Positions 10,142 through 18,849 of a stretch of 64,000 nt of DNA are shown in pieces (position 1 is the stretch's first letter; every line of letters starts with the position of its first letter). A model generated the notes under the pieces. It did no database searches. It was not told the DNA's origin and worked only from the letters and a program-made list of their open reading frames with translations. Where the stretch lies: contig NZ_JAGIPZ010000005.1 of assembly GCF_017814915.1 (NCBI RefSeq), positions 124,001 through 188,000 on the forward strand, in the 5' to 3' direction. A program made the translations under genes and the position numbers. The DNA comes from Herbaspirillum sp. LeCh32-8. GTDB lineage: Bacteria > Pseudomonadota > Gammaproteobacteria > Burkholderiales > Burkholderiaceae_D.

Positions 10142-11179
10142 ATGATCGAAATCCAAGCTGTTACCCAGCGCTTCGGCAGTGTCGAAGCGGTGCGCAACGT
10201 CGAGCTGTCGATTCGCAAAGGCGAGATCTTCGGCATCATCGGCCGCAGCGGCGCCGGCAAGAGCACGCTGGTGCGCACCCTGAACCTGCTGAACCGCCCG
10301 ACCTCCGGCCGCATCATCCTGGACGGCCAGGACCTGACGGCGCTGTCGTCCGACCAGTTGCGCGAAGCGCGCCGCGGCATCGGCATGATCTTCCAGCACT
10401 TCAACCTGCTGTCTTCGCGCACCGTGTACGACAACATCGCGCTGCCGCTGGAGCTGGCCGGCAAATCCAAGGCCGAGATCGCCGCCAAGGTCGAGCCGCT
10501 GCTGGAACTGGTGGGCCTGACCAAGCTGAAGGACCGCTATCCGGCGCAGATCTCCGGCGGCCAGAAGCAACGCGTGGGCATCGCCCGCGCGCTGGCCAAC
10601 GATCCCAAGGTGCTGCTGTCCGACGAAGCCACCTCAGCGCTGGACCCGGAAACCACCCGTTCCATCCTCGACCTGCTGCGCCAGATCAACAAGGAACTGG
10701 GCCTGACCATCGTGCTGATCACCCACCAGATGGAAGTGATCAAGGACATCTGCGACCGCGTGGCCGTGATGGAAGCCGGCCAGGTCATCGAACAGGGCGA
10801 GGTGCTGGAGGTGTTCCGCCAGCCCAGGCATGAGGTCACCCGCGCGCTGATCGGCGACGTGATCGCCCACGAGCTGCCCAAGGGCGTGCTGGCGCGCCTG
10901 CGCGAACGCCTGGCCAAGGCCGAAGCTGGCCAGGGCACCGACCACCTGTTCCGCTTCGCCTTCACCGGCTCGGGCGTGGACCAGCCGCACCTGTCGGAAG
11001 CGGTGCGCCGCTACAACCTGGATTTCAACATCCTGCACGGCCAGATCGACGAGATCCAGGGCCAGGCCTTCGGCTCGCTGGCGATCCTCGCCAACGGCAC
11101 CCAGGAAAACATCAACAATGCAATGCAATACCTGCGCTCGCAGGGCGTCGTCGTGGAGGAGCTGAACCATGTCATCTGA
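10142..11179 (+). CDS. metN: methionine ABC importer ATP-binding protein
   Basis: The ATPase of the D/L-methionine importer MetNIQ at the cytoplasmic face of the inner membrane. It is 345 residues: an ABC domain with Walker [10 protein letters not shown] at 34-42, signature ISGGQKQR, Walker [13 protein letters not shown], and a C-terminal NIL regulatory domain (about 265-345) that senses intracellular methionine in the family. The start [12 protein letters not shown] at 10142 is the family start. It overlaps metI by 11 bp, so the two are translationally coupled. Confidence 0.95.
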   Translation: MIEIQAVTQRFGSVEAVRNVELSIRKGEIFGIIGRSGAGKSTLVRTLNLLNRPTSGRIILDGQDLTALSSDQLREARRGIGMIFQHFNLLSSRTVYDNIALPLELAGKSKAEIAAKVEPLLELVGLTKLKDRYPAQISGGQKQRVGIARALANDPKVLLSDEATSALDPETTRSILDLLRQINKELGLTIVLITHQMEVIKDICDRVAVMEAGQVIEQGEVLEVFRQPRHEVTRALIGDVIAHELPKGVLARLRERLAKAEAGQGTDHLFRFAFTGSGVDQPHLSEAVRRYNLDFNILHGQIDEIQGQAFGSLAILANGTQENINNAMQYLRSQGVVVEELNHVI

Positions 11180-11822
11180 ACTGATTGATCTGTTCGTCAG
11201 CTCCTTCGGCGAAACCCTGATGATGGTGCTGATCTCCGGCGTGGTCGGCTCGCTGCTGGGCATCCCGCTGGGCATCGCGCTGCACCTGACCGACCGCGGC
11301 GGCATCCTGCCCAACGTCGCCTTCAACCGCATCGCCGGCCTGCTGGTGAACGCGGTGCGCTCCACCCCCTTCATCATCCTGCTGGTGGCGGTGATCCCGA
11401 TGACGCGCTTCTTCGTCGGCACCTCGATCGGCACCGCCGCGGCCATCGTGCCGCTGACGATTGCCGCCGCGCCCTTCATTGCGCGCCTGGTCGAAACCGC
11501 CCTGCGCGAAGTCGACCGCGGCCTGGTGGAAGCCGCCCAGGCCATGGGCGCGACCACGTGGCAAATCATTTACAAGGTCTTGGTGCCCGAAGCATTTGCT
11601 GGTATCGTCGCCGGTCTCACGATCACGTTCGTCAGCCTGGTCGGCTACTCGGCCATGGCCGGCGCCATCGGCGGCGGCGGCCTGGGCGACCTGGGCATCC
11701 GTTACGGCTACCAGCGTTTCCTGCCGGAAGTGATGCTGGCCGTGGTGCTGATCCTGATCGTTTTCGTGCAGCTGGTGCAGTCCCTGGGAGACCTGCTGGT
11801 GCGCAAGCTCAGCCACCGTTGA
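11169..11822 (+). CDS. metI: methionine ABC importer permease
   Basis: A 217-residue inner-membrane permease with five predicted transmembrane segments and the EAA coupling motif around [22 protein letters not shown] (about residues 118-139). The family length and the gene order metN-metI-metQ are standard. It starts within metN (11-bp overlap); metQ follows after 73 bp. Confidence 0.95.
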   Translation: MSSELIDLFVSSFGETLMMVLISGVVGSLLGIPLGIALHLTDRGGILPNVAFNRIAGLLVNAVRSTPFIILLVAVIPMTRFFVGTSIGTAAAIVPLTIAAAPFIARLVETALREVDRGLVEAAQAMGATTWQIIYKVLVPEAFAGIVAGLTITFVSLVGYSAMAGAIGGGGLGDLGIRYGYQRFLPEVMLAVVLILIVFVQLVQSLGDLLVRKLSHR

Positions 11823-11895
11823 CAGCGCGCAGTACCGCAACAAACCGCGGCTATCCGCCGCGATTACTACAAAGACAAAGACCGAAAGGAAAGTC

Positions 11896-12693
11896 ATGAA
11901 CCGTCGTCAGTTGATTCAATTCTTCGCAGGTTTGGGCGTTGCCGCCAGCCTGATCTCCGCTCCCGTACTGGCCGCAGACCAGATCAAGATGGGCGTGACC
12001 GCAGGTCCGCACGCCGAGATCATGGAACAGGTCAAGAAGCTGCTCGCCAAGGACGGCGTGGACATGAAGATCATCGAGTTCACCGACTACATCCAGCCCA
12101 ACGCCGCGCTGTCGGCCGGCGACCTGGACGCCAACTCCTACCAGCACCAGCCCTACTTGGATGCGCAGGTGAAGGACCGCGGCTACAAGTTCATCAGCGT
12201 GGGCACCACCATCACCTTCCCGATGGGCATTTACTCCAAGAAGGTCAAGTCGCTCAACGACCTGAAGCAAGGCGCCCGCATCGGCGTGCCCAACGACCCG
12301 ACCAACGGCGGCCGCGCGCTGCTGGTGCTGCAAGCCAAGGGCGTGATCAAGCTGAAGGCCGACGCCGGCCTGAAGGCCACCCCGCTGGACATCGTCGAAA
12401 ACCCGAAGAAGGTCAAGATCGTGGAACTGGACGCCGCCCAGCTGCCGCGCTCGCTGGATGACTTCGACGCCGCCGTGATCAACGGCAACTTCGCCGAATC
12501 CGCCGGCCTGTCGCCGACCAAGGACGCCATCTCGGTGGAAGCCTCGACCGGCCCCTACGCCAACGTGCTGGCCATCCGCGCCGTCGACAAGGACAAGCCC
12601 TGGGTCGCCAAGCTGGTCAAGGCTTACCACAGCCCGGAAGTGAAGAAGTTCGTGCTGGAAAAGTACAAGGGCTCCGTGATCACCTCCTGGTAA
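11896..12693 (+). CDS. metQ: methionine-binding periplasmic protein
   Basis: A 265-residue NlpA-family solute-binding protein that delivers methionine to MetNI. The N-terminus MNRRQLIQFFAGLGVAASLISAPVLA is a signal peptide, apparently cleaved before ADQIKMGVTAGPHAEIME. Many MetQ proteins are lipoproteins with a LxxC lipobox; none is visible here, so this one is probably a soluble periplasmic protein. A GGAAAG ribosome binding site precedes the ATG. A terminator follows at 12735. Confidence 0.93.
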   Translation: MNRRQLIQFFAGLGVAASLISAPVLAADQIKMGVTAGPHAEIMEQVKKLLAKDGVDMKIIEFTDYIQPNAALSAGDLDANSYQHQPYLDAQVKDRGYKFISVGTTITFPMGIYSKKVKSLNDLKQGARIGVPNDPTNGGRALLVLQAKGVIKLKADAGLKATPLDIVENPKKVKIVELDAAQLPRSLDDFDAAVINGNFAESAGLSPTKDAISVEASTGPYANVLAIRAVDKDKPWVAKLVKAYHSPEVKKFVLEKYKGSVITSW

Positions 12694-12734
12694 TCGCCTC
12701 CCGCCATCCGGCTGCGGCCGGATACAGCGCATGA

Positions 12735-12762
12735 AAAAAGCCCACCGCATGGTGGGCTTTTT
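12735..12762. terminator. bidirectional terminator between metQ and ylqF
   Basis: GCCCACC (12740-12746), loop GCAT, GGTGGGC (12751-12757), with A5 on the left and T5 on the right, so it can end both the rightward metNIQ transcript and the leftward ylqF transcript. Confidence 0.9.
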
Positions 12763-12785
12763 CTTTGGCGCTCAGGGTTCGGTCT

Positions 12786-13745
12786 TCAGTCGCGGCGCTC
12801 GCGATGATCCGGCGCATTGCGCCAGTCGTAGTCATCTTCCTCGTCCTCATCCTCGGGCGGCAAGGCGTCCGGGTTGTCGGTGGACTGGTAGCTGGCCAGC
12901 AACTCTGCGCGCGAAGCCGGCGTCTCCAGCGTGATGCGGCCCAGCGCGCCGCTGCGGTAATCCTGCAGGAACACGTGCGAGGCCTTCTCGAAGTCGTAGT
13001 CGCCGCCCTTCAGGCGGAAGCCGCGCTTGGCCGCCACGCCCTCCACCACCGCCACACCGTCCATGCCGTCGGTGTTGAAGCCGTAGCGCGCCTTCAGCAG
13101 CTGCGGATAACGCTGCAGCAGCAAGTCGGCCAGGAAGGTGGCGACTTCTTCCTCGATCAGCGCATTGCTGCCCACCGCGTGGCTGGCCGCCAGCATCAGG
13201 CCGTCGCTGGGATGCTCGATCTTGGGCCACAGCATGCCGGGGGTGTCGGTCAGCACCATGTTGTTGCCGAGGTAGAGGCGCTGCTGGGTCTTGGTCACGG
13301 CCGGCTCGTCGCCCACTGCGGCCACGCGCTTTTTCAGCAGCGCGTTCATCAGGGTGGACTTGCCGACGTTGGGAATGCCCATGATCATCACGCGCAGCGG
13401 CTTGAGGGCCGTGCCGCGGTGCGGCGCCACCTGGATCGCCAGCTTGGGGATGCGCGCGACGTCGGCCGGCTTCTTGCACGACAGCGCCACGGCGGTCACG
13501 CCCTTCTGGGCGTTGTAGTACTCGATCCAGGCTTGCGTGGCGACCGGGTCGGCCATGTCGGTCTTGTTGAGGATCTTCAGGCACGGACGCTGGCGCGCGT
13601 TGCGCAGCTGCTCGATCATGGGATTGCAGCTGGCCTGCGGCAGGCGCGCGTCGACCACTTCGATCACCATATCGACTTTTTCCATGGTCTCCGCCGCCTT
13701 GCGGCGGGCAGAGTTCATGTGGCCGGGGAACCATTGGATGGACAT
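12786..13745 (-). CDS. ylqF: ribosome-assembly GTPase YlqF/RbgA
   Basis: A 319-residue circularly permuted GTPase that in studied bacteria acts in late assembly of the 50S ribosomal subunit. The permuted motif order is visible: G4 NKTD at 60-63 comes before G1 GIPNVGKST (about 122-130) and G3 DTPG (about 166-169). The start MSIQWFPGHMNSARRK is typical. The C-terminus is an acidic tail (PPEDEDEEDDYDWRN) longer than in the Bacillus protein. It is convergent with metQ. Confidence 0.93.
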   Translation of the reverse strand: MSIQWFPGHMNSARRKAAETMEKVDMVIEVVDARLPQASCNPMIEQLRNARQRPCLKILNKTDMADPVATQAWIEYYNAQKGVTAVALSCKKPADVARIPKLAIQVAPHRGTALKPLRVMIMGIPNVGKSTLMNALLKKRVAAVGDEPAVTKTQQRLYLGNNMVLTDTPGMLWPKIEHPSDGLMLAASHAVGSNALIEEEVATFLADLLLQRYPQLLKARYGFNTDGMDGVAVVEGVAAKRGFRLKGGDYDFEKASHVFLQDYRSGALGRITLETPASRAELLASYQSTDNPDALPPEDEDEEDDYDWRNAPDHRERRD

Positions 13746-13814
13746 GCGGGAGTCTTCTTTCTGATGCGTATTTCGTTTAACCCGCTATTTTAAAGCCCCC
13801 GCCCGCCTTTCCCT

Positions 13815-13851
13815 AAAAAAACCGCCTGCCGCGCATCATGCGGGGCAGGCG
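13815..13851 (-). terminator. terminator of the DHA2 exporter gene
   Basis: Arms CGCCTGCC (13823-13830) and GGCAGGCG (13844-13851) enclose a second dyad, CGCAT-C-ATGCG. Leftward, the hairpin is followed by a U-run (A7 at 13815-13821). Confidence 0.85.
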
Positions 13852-13897
13852 CTTGGCTGCGCAACAACAGTTGCCGCCGGATCGAACGCCGATCGGC

Positions 13898-15319
13898 TCA
13901 GGCCTGGCGCGCCGTCATTTGCTTTTCAACAACCCCGACGAAGCGCCACACCAGCCACAGCGCAAGCGCATAGGCCAGCGCCATCATCCCGAAGGCCAGC
14001 GGATTGCGCAGGCCCCAGCCGTCAACGCTATGCAGCACCGCGCCCATCACCGCCACGCCCACCAGCGCGCCGATCTGGCGGTTGGCATTCAAGGCGGCGG
14101 CGGCGCTGTTGGCGTGGGCGCGGCCGGCCACCTGCATCACCACGGCGGTCATGGCCGGAATCGCGGTGCTCACGCCAAGGTTGGCGGCGGCGCACACCAG
14201 CGCCAGCATCCAGTACGGCGTCTGCGGGTGGAAGCCCATGGCCAGCGCAGTGAAGATCGCTCCCACCGACAGCCCCAGCAGCAGCGGCACGCGCGGCCCC
14301 CAGTGCGCCGACATGCGGCCCGACAAGAGGTTGCCGAAGAAGATCACCACCATTATCGGCACCAGTTGCAGGCCGGTGTGCAGCGCGTCGACGCCGCGCC
14401 CCTGCTGCAGGAACAGCGCCAGGTAGAACAAGTTGCCATACACGCCGAAATTGATCAGGAAACCGATGCCGTTGGCCGCCGCGAACTGCGGCGTGCTGAA
14501 CAATGCGCGCGGCAACAGCGGCGCGATGCCGCGCAGCTCATGGCGCACCAGGGCCAGCGCCGCCAAGAGCGTAACCGCCAGGCCGGCCAGGATGCGCGGC
14601 GAAGTCCAGCCGTACACCGGCCCCTGGATCAGCACGAAGGACAGACCGGCCAGCATCAGCACGCCGGCCACGTGGCTGTACAGATTGAGCGCACGGGCAT
14701 GGCGCGGCACCGCTGGAATCAGGCGGCGCGCCATCCACAGGCCGACGATGCCGACCGGCACGTTGATCAGGAACACGCTGCGCCAACCCATCCAGTGGAT
14801 CAGCACGCCGCCGGCCAGCGGGCCGACCGCCGCCGCCGCGCCGACGGTGGCCGACCACACGCCCAGCATGCGGGCGCGCACGCGGTCGTCTTCATACACG
14901 TGGGTCAGCAGGCTGAGCGAGCTGGGCATGAAGAAGGCCGCGCCCAAACCCTGCAGCAGTCGCGCGGCGATGAGAAATTCTCCATTGGGCGCCATGCCGC
15001 ACAGCGCCGACGCCAGCACGAACAGGAACAGGCCGAGCAGGTACAACCGGCGCCCGCCGAAGCGGTCGGCCAGCGCGCCGCCCACCATCAGCATGGCGGC
15101 GAAGGTAAGCGTATAGCCGTCCACGATCCAGACCAGGGTGGACAACGGCGCATCCAGGCTGGCGGCGATATTTGACAGGCCGACGTTGACCACGGTCACG
15201 TCCAGCATGGCCATGACGAAACCGACGGCCAGCGCCACCAGCGGCAGGATGCCAGCCTTGTGCGTGGCGGCCGGGACAGCGCCGGCAGTCGAAAGATTGG
15301 GACATTGTGCGGAAGACAT
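13898..15319 (-). CDS. DHA2-family (14-TM) drug exporter, MFS
   Basis: A 473-residue inner-membrane drug:proton antiporter candidate of the EmrB/QacA group. It has the DHA2 features LDVTVVNVGL in TM1, the loop-2/3 motif GGALADRFGGRRLYLLG, and about 14 hydrophobic segments. The start MSSAQCPNL at 15319 follows an AGGAA ribosome binding site. It is transcribed divergently from a LysR regulator, 181 bp away, and a 16-bp palindrome lies between them. The substrate is unknown. Confidence 0.88.
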   Translation of the reverse strand: MSSAQCPNLSTAGAVPAATHKAGILPLVALAVGFVMAMLDVTVVNVGLSNIAASLDAPLSTLVWIVDGYTLTFAAMLMVGGALADRFGGRRLYLLGLFLFVLASALCGMAPNGEFLIAARLLQGLGAAFFMPSSLSLLTHVYEDDRVRARMLGVWSATVGAAAAVGPLAGGVLIHWMGWRSVFLINVPVGIVGLWMARRLIPAVPRHARALNLYSHVAGVLMLAGLSFVLIQGPVYGWTSPRILAGLAVTLLAALALVRHELRGIAPLLPRALFSTPQFAAANGIGFLINFGVYGNLFYLALFLQQGRGVDALHTGLQLVPIMVVIFFGNLLSGRMSAHWGPRVPLLLGLSVGAIFTALAMGFHPQTPYWMLALVCAAANLGVSTAIPAMTAVVMQVAGRAHANSAAAALNANRQIGALVGVAVMGAVLHSVDGWGLRNPLAFGMMALAYALALWLVWRFVGVVEKQMTARQA

Positions 15320-15440
15320 GATGGGTTTCCTGTGCGATGAACAACGCCGGGCGGCCCAAAGTGATGGGCAGGCCGGCGACGATGAGCCGAATTGTAGGCG
15401 CCCGGCGCAATGCAATAAATAGGTATAAGATCGGCACCAC

Positions 15441-15456
15441 GATGCAAATTTGCATC
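15441..15456. promoter_or_regulatory. 16-bp palindrome in the LysR/exporter divergent region
   Basis: GATGCAAATTTGCATC is a perfect inverted repeat located 45 bp before the lysR start and 122 bp before the exporter start. It is the best candidate binding site for the adjacent LysR protein. Confidence 0.6.
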
Positions 15457-15500
15457 ACCGATCCGGACCGGAGCCGGACCAAAGGCGACAGGAGCAAACC

Positions 15501-16382
15501 ATGTCAAAAGCCGTGATGGACTGGGACAACGCGCGTATCTACCTCGCGCTCTACCGCGCCGGCACGCTGCGCGGCGCGGCCGAACAGCTGGACATCGACC
15601 AGGCCACGGTGGGCCGACGACTGACGGCGCTGGAAAAATCGCTGGGCGCGCGCCTGTTCCTGCGCACCCCGGCCGGCTACGTGCCCACGCCGGCCGGCGA
15701 GCTGGCGGCGGCCGCGGCCGAACGCATGGAGCAAGGGGCGGAACAGTTGCTGCGGCAGATGCAGGGCATCGACGAGCGCCTGTGCGGCGTGGTGCGGCTG
15801 GCCGCCACCGACAGCGTGGCGCGTCATTTCCTGGTGCCGGCGCTGCAGCAGCTGCGCGAGACCCATCCCGGCATCCGCGTGGTGCTCTCCACCTCCACCC
15901 AGCTCACCAACCTGACCAAGCGCGAGGCCGACATCGCCGTGCGCACCGTGCGTCCGGACAGCCCGGATCTGATCGCACGCCACCTGAAACGACTGCACAC
16001 CGGCATCTTTGCATCGAAGAGTTACCTCAAAAAGCGCGGCCAGCCCGAGCCGGGCACGGCGCTGAAGGGACACGACGTGGTGGCCTATCAGCGCGCGCTG
16101 GCGCCGCACATGGTCGACCAGGTCTGCGGCGAATCGAGCGCCAACGCGGACGTGGTGATGGAAGTGAGCAACGGCCTGATCCTGGCCGACTGTGTGCAGG
16201 CCGGCATGGGCCTGGGCGAGTTGCCCGTGCATGTGGGCGAGAGCACGCCGGGACTGGTGCGCGTGTGGCCGGAGCGGGCTGAACCCTACGACATGTGGCT
16301 GGTGCTGCACAGCGACCTGAACCGCACGGCGCGCGTGCGGGCGGTGGCCGATGCGGTGATCGCGGCCTACGGGGCGCAGTGA
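15501..16382 (+). CDS. LysR-family transcriptional regulator
   Basis: A 293-residue regulator with an N-terminal winged HTH (about residues 10-65: ARIYLALYRAGTLRGAAEQLDIDQATVGRRLTALEKSLGARLF) and a LysR substrate-binding domain from about 95 on. The start MSKAVMDWDNARIY at 15501 is preceded by an AGGAG ribosome binding site. Being divergent from the DHA2 exporter, it probably controls that gene and itself. The effector is unknown. Confidence 0.9.
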   Translation: MSKAVMDWDNARIYLALYRAGTLRGAAEQLDIDQATVGRRLTALEKSLGARLFLRTPAGYVPTPAGELAAAAAERMEQGAEQLLRQMQGIDERLCGVVRLAATDSVARHFLVPALQQLRETHPGIRVVLSTSTQLTNLTKREADIAVRTVRPDSPDLIARHLKRLHTGIFASKSYLKKRGQPEPGTALKGHDVVAYQRALAPHMVDQVCGESSANADVVMEVSNGLILADCVQAGMGLGELPVHVGESTPGLVRVWPERAEPYDMWLVLHSDLNRTARVRAVADAVIAAYGAQ

Positions 16383-16425
16383 TGGTTGCGGCGCTGGTTG
16401 CGCGCCAGACCAGCCGGCAGAAAAC

Positions 16426-17367
16426 TTACTCCAGGTCCGCCAGCACCTTGAGATGCGCCACCACGCTGCGTCCCAGCGCCGACAGGTTGTAGCCGCCCTC
16501 GAGGCAACTCACGATGCGTCCCTGCGCGTGCTCCTTGGCGACCTGCATGATCTGGCGCGTCATCCAGGCGTAGTCGGCCTCCACCAATCCCATCTGGCCC
16601 ATGTCGTCCTCGCGGTGGGCATCGAACCCGGCCGAGATGAAGATCATTTGCGGCCGGTGCGCATGCAGCGCCGGCAGCCATTTTTCCGTCACCAGCTGGC
16701 GCACCGCGTTGCCGTCGGTGAAGGCCGGCACCGGCAGGTTGACGATGTGCCCCTCGGTGGGGCCGTCCCCCGAAAACGGATAGAAGGGATGCTGGAAAAA
16801 GCTCACCATCAGCACCCGCGGATCGTGGGCGAAGGCGTCTTCGGTGCCGTTGCCGTGATGGACGTCGAAGTCCACCACCGCCACCCGCTCCAGCCCGTGC
16901 ACGTCGATCGCGTGGCGCGCGGCGATGGCGACGTTGTTGAACAGGCAAAAGCCCATCGCCTTGTCAGGCGTGGCGTGATGGCCGGGCGGGCGCACCGAGC
17001 AGAAGGCGTTGTCGAGCTCGCCGGCAATCACCGCATCGGTCGCCGCCACCGCCGCTCCGGCCGCGCGCAGCGCCGCCTTCCAGCTGTGGCTGTTCAACAG
17101 CGTGTCGCCGTCGATGGAGTAATACGGCTCGCCCGACAGCGACAGCGCATGGCTGTGCTCGCGGATGCGGTCAATGGCGGCGGCGCTGTGGATGCGCTCC
17201 AGTTCGGCCGGGTCGGCCAGCGGCGCGTCGCGGCGGTCAAGGAACTGGTCGATGCGACTGGAGATCAGTTGGTCTTCGATCGCCTGCAGGCGGGTCGGCG
17301 TCTCGGGGTGCCAGTCGCCCATTTCATGGCGCTGGCAATCGGCGTGCGTATAGAAGGCGGTGGTCAT
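16426..17367 (-). CDS. histone-deacetylase-like amidohydrolase
   Basis: A 313-residue zinc amidohydrolase of the class II HDAC/acetylpolyamine amidohydrolase superfamily, acting on acetylated amines or acyl-lysine. The catalytic motifs are present: RPPGHHA with the His pair, DFDVHHGNGT with Asp/His zinc ligands, and SAGFDAHR with the second Asp, followed by EGGYNL near the C-terminus. The start MTTAFYTHADCQRHEMG at 17367 fits the family. The frame stays open far upstream, but that portion is antisense to mltB. The substrate is unknown. Confidence 0.88.
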   Translation of the reverse strand: MTTAFYTHADCQRHEMGDWHPETPTRLQAIEDQLISSRIDQFLDRRDAPLADPAELERIHSAAAIDRIREHSHALSLSGEPYYSIDGDTLLNSHSWKAALRAAGAAVAATDAVIAGELDNAFCSVRPPGHHATPDKAMGFCLFNNVAIAARHAIDVHGLERVAVVDFDVHHGNGTEDAFAHDPRVLMVSFFQHPFYPFSGDGPTEGHIVNLPVPAFTDGNAVRQLVTEKWLPALHAHRPQMIFISAGFDAHREDDMGQMGLVEADYAWMTRQIMQVAKEHAQGRIVSCLEGGYNLSALGRSVVAHLKVLADLE

Positions 17368-17556
17368 TGTTGCTCTTATTGCAAACGGGCAAGCCGCATA
17401 CGGCCGCCCAGGATGGTCTCGATCGGCTAGTGTACATCCGCCGCAGGCGCTGCGCGCACGCGTAAAGGCGACCGCCATGCACCAGCACAGGGCATACAGC
17501 CCATGCGGTATACTTGCAGGCTGTTTTGCCCAAGCCCTCAGCGACCGAAGCCCCTC

Positions 17557-18798
17557 ATGCCGATCACACTGTCTCGCCTGACCTCCCTGCCTTGCGCCTT
17601 GCCTGTTGCCCTGCTGTTCTGCTCCCTGTGCGCGCTGCCGCCGGCCGCGCATGCCCAAGATACGCAGACGGGCAAGGCCCCGTCCAAGAACGCCCCGGCG
17701 AACAAGACGGCCAAGGACAAGAAGACGGAAAAGAAGTCGGACAAGAAAAGCGGCCAAAAAACCGGCAAAAACACCGACAAGAAAGACAAGAAGCCCCAGG
17801 CCAAAAAGAAGGTCGCCCCGGAAGACCAGGGCGAATTCGTCAACTTCAACGAGTGGAAGGAAGTCGCCCGCTTCATCGATGAAATGGTGGAGCGCAACGG
17901 CTTCGAGCGCAGCAAGCTGAACGCGCTGTTCGCGCAGACGCGCTACCTCGACACCGCGATCCAGCTGATCAAACCCGCGCCCAGCACCAAGCCCAAGAAC
18001 TGGGCCGCCTACCGCGCGCGCTTCATCGACGCCACCCGCATCAACGCCGGCGTGGAGTTCTGGAACACCTACGGCGTGGCGCTGGCGCGCGCCGAGGCGC
18101 AATACGGCGTGCCGATGGAAATCATCGTCGGCATCATCGGCGTGGAAACGGTCTATGGCCGCAACACCGGCAGCTTCCGCGTGATGGACGCCATCACCAC
18201 CCTGGCCTTTGACTACCCCAACACCCCCACGCGCGAGGCGCGCATGGCGTTCTTCCGCGGCGAGCTCGAAAACACCCTGCTGCTGGCGCGCGACGAGAAC
18301 ATCGACCCGATGTCGCTGCGCGGCTCCTACGCCGGCGCCGTCGGCTGGCCGCAGTTCATGCCGGGCAGCATCCGCGAATACGCGGTGGACTTCGACGGCG
18401 ACGGCAAGATCGACCTGCGCAATTCGCCGGTTGACGCCATCGGCAGCGTGGCCCACTACCTGGCCGTGCACGGCTGGCAACGCGGCGAGCCGGTGGCCTT
18501 CCCGGTCACGGTCTCGGCCGATAACCAGCAATGGCAGGGCATGCTCAATCAGGGACTGGAAGCCAAGTACACCCAGGACCAGATGCAAGCCGCCGGCATC
18601 AGCGGACCGGCGCTGCCGGCCGGCATGCGCTTCGGCCTGGTCGACCTGCAGAACGGCACCGCCCCGACCGAGTACTGGATGGCGACCAACAACTTCTACG
18701 CCATCACGCAGTACAATCGCAGCTACTTCTATGCGATGTCGGTGGCCGAACTGGGCCGCGCCGTCGCTGCCGCGCGCAATCGCCAACCGGCGCAATAA
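17557..18798 (+). CDS. mltB: lytic murein transglycosylase MltB type
   Basis: A 413-residue periplasmic or outer-membrane-associated enzyme that cleaves peptidoglycan to 1,6-anhydro-muropeptides. The signal peptide is MPITLSRLTSLPCALPVALLFCSLCALPPAAHA. It is followed by an unusual Lys-rich linker (about residues 36-89, many KK/DKK) before the catalytic domain. The catalytic Glu is E197 in GIIGVETVYGRNTG, and GAVGWPQFMPGSIREYAVDFDGDG is the family signature. No lipobox Cys is placed properly, so it is probably not a lipoprotein. Confidence 0.92.
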   Translation: MPITLSRLTSLPCALPVALLFCSLCALPPAAHAQDTQTGKAPSKNAPANKTAKDKKTEKKSDKKSGQKTGKNTDKKDKKPQAKKKVAPEDQGEFVNFNEWKEVARFIDEMVERNGFERSKLNALFAQTRYLDTAIQLIKPAPSTKPKNWAAYRARFIDATRINAGVEFWNTYGVALARAEAQYGVPMEIIVGIIGVETVYGRNTGSFRVMDAITTLAFDYPNTPTREARMAFFRGELENTLLLARDENIDPMSLRGSYAGAVGWPQFMPGSIREYAVDFDGDGKIDLRNSPVDAIGSVAHYLAVHGWQRGEPVAFPVTVSADNQQWQGMLNQGLEAKYTQDQMQAAGISGPALPAGMRFGLVDLQNGTAPTEYWMATNNFYAITQYNRSYFYAMSVAELGRAVAAARNRQPAQ

Positions 18799-18849
18799 AC
18801 TTCCGCGCGGCCTGCCCGCGCACGTGATCCGCCACCTTTAGACGCAACA

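Noticed and set aside
18799-18849. Fur box before the siderophore receptor
   Set aside because: The 51-bp gap contains no GATAAT-like repeat; iron control, if any, must act further upstream.
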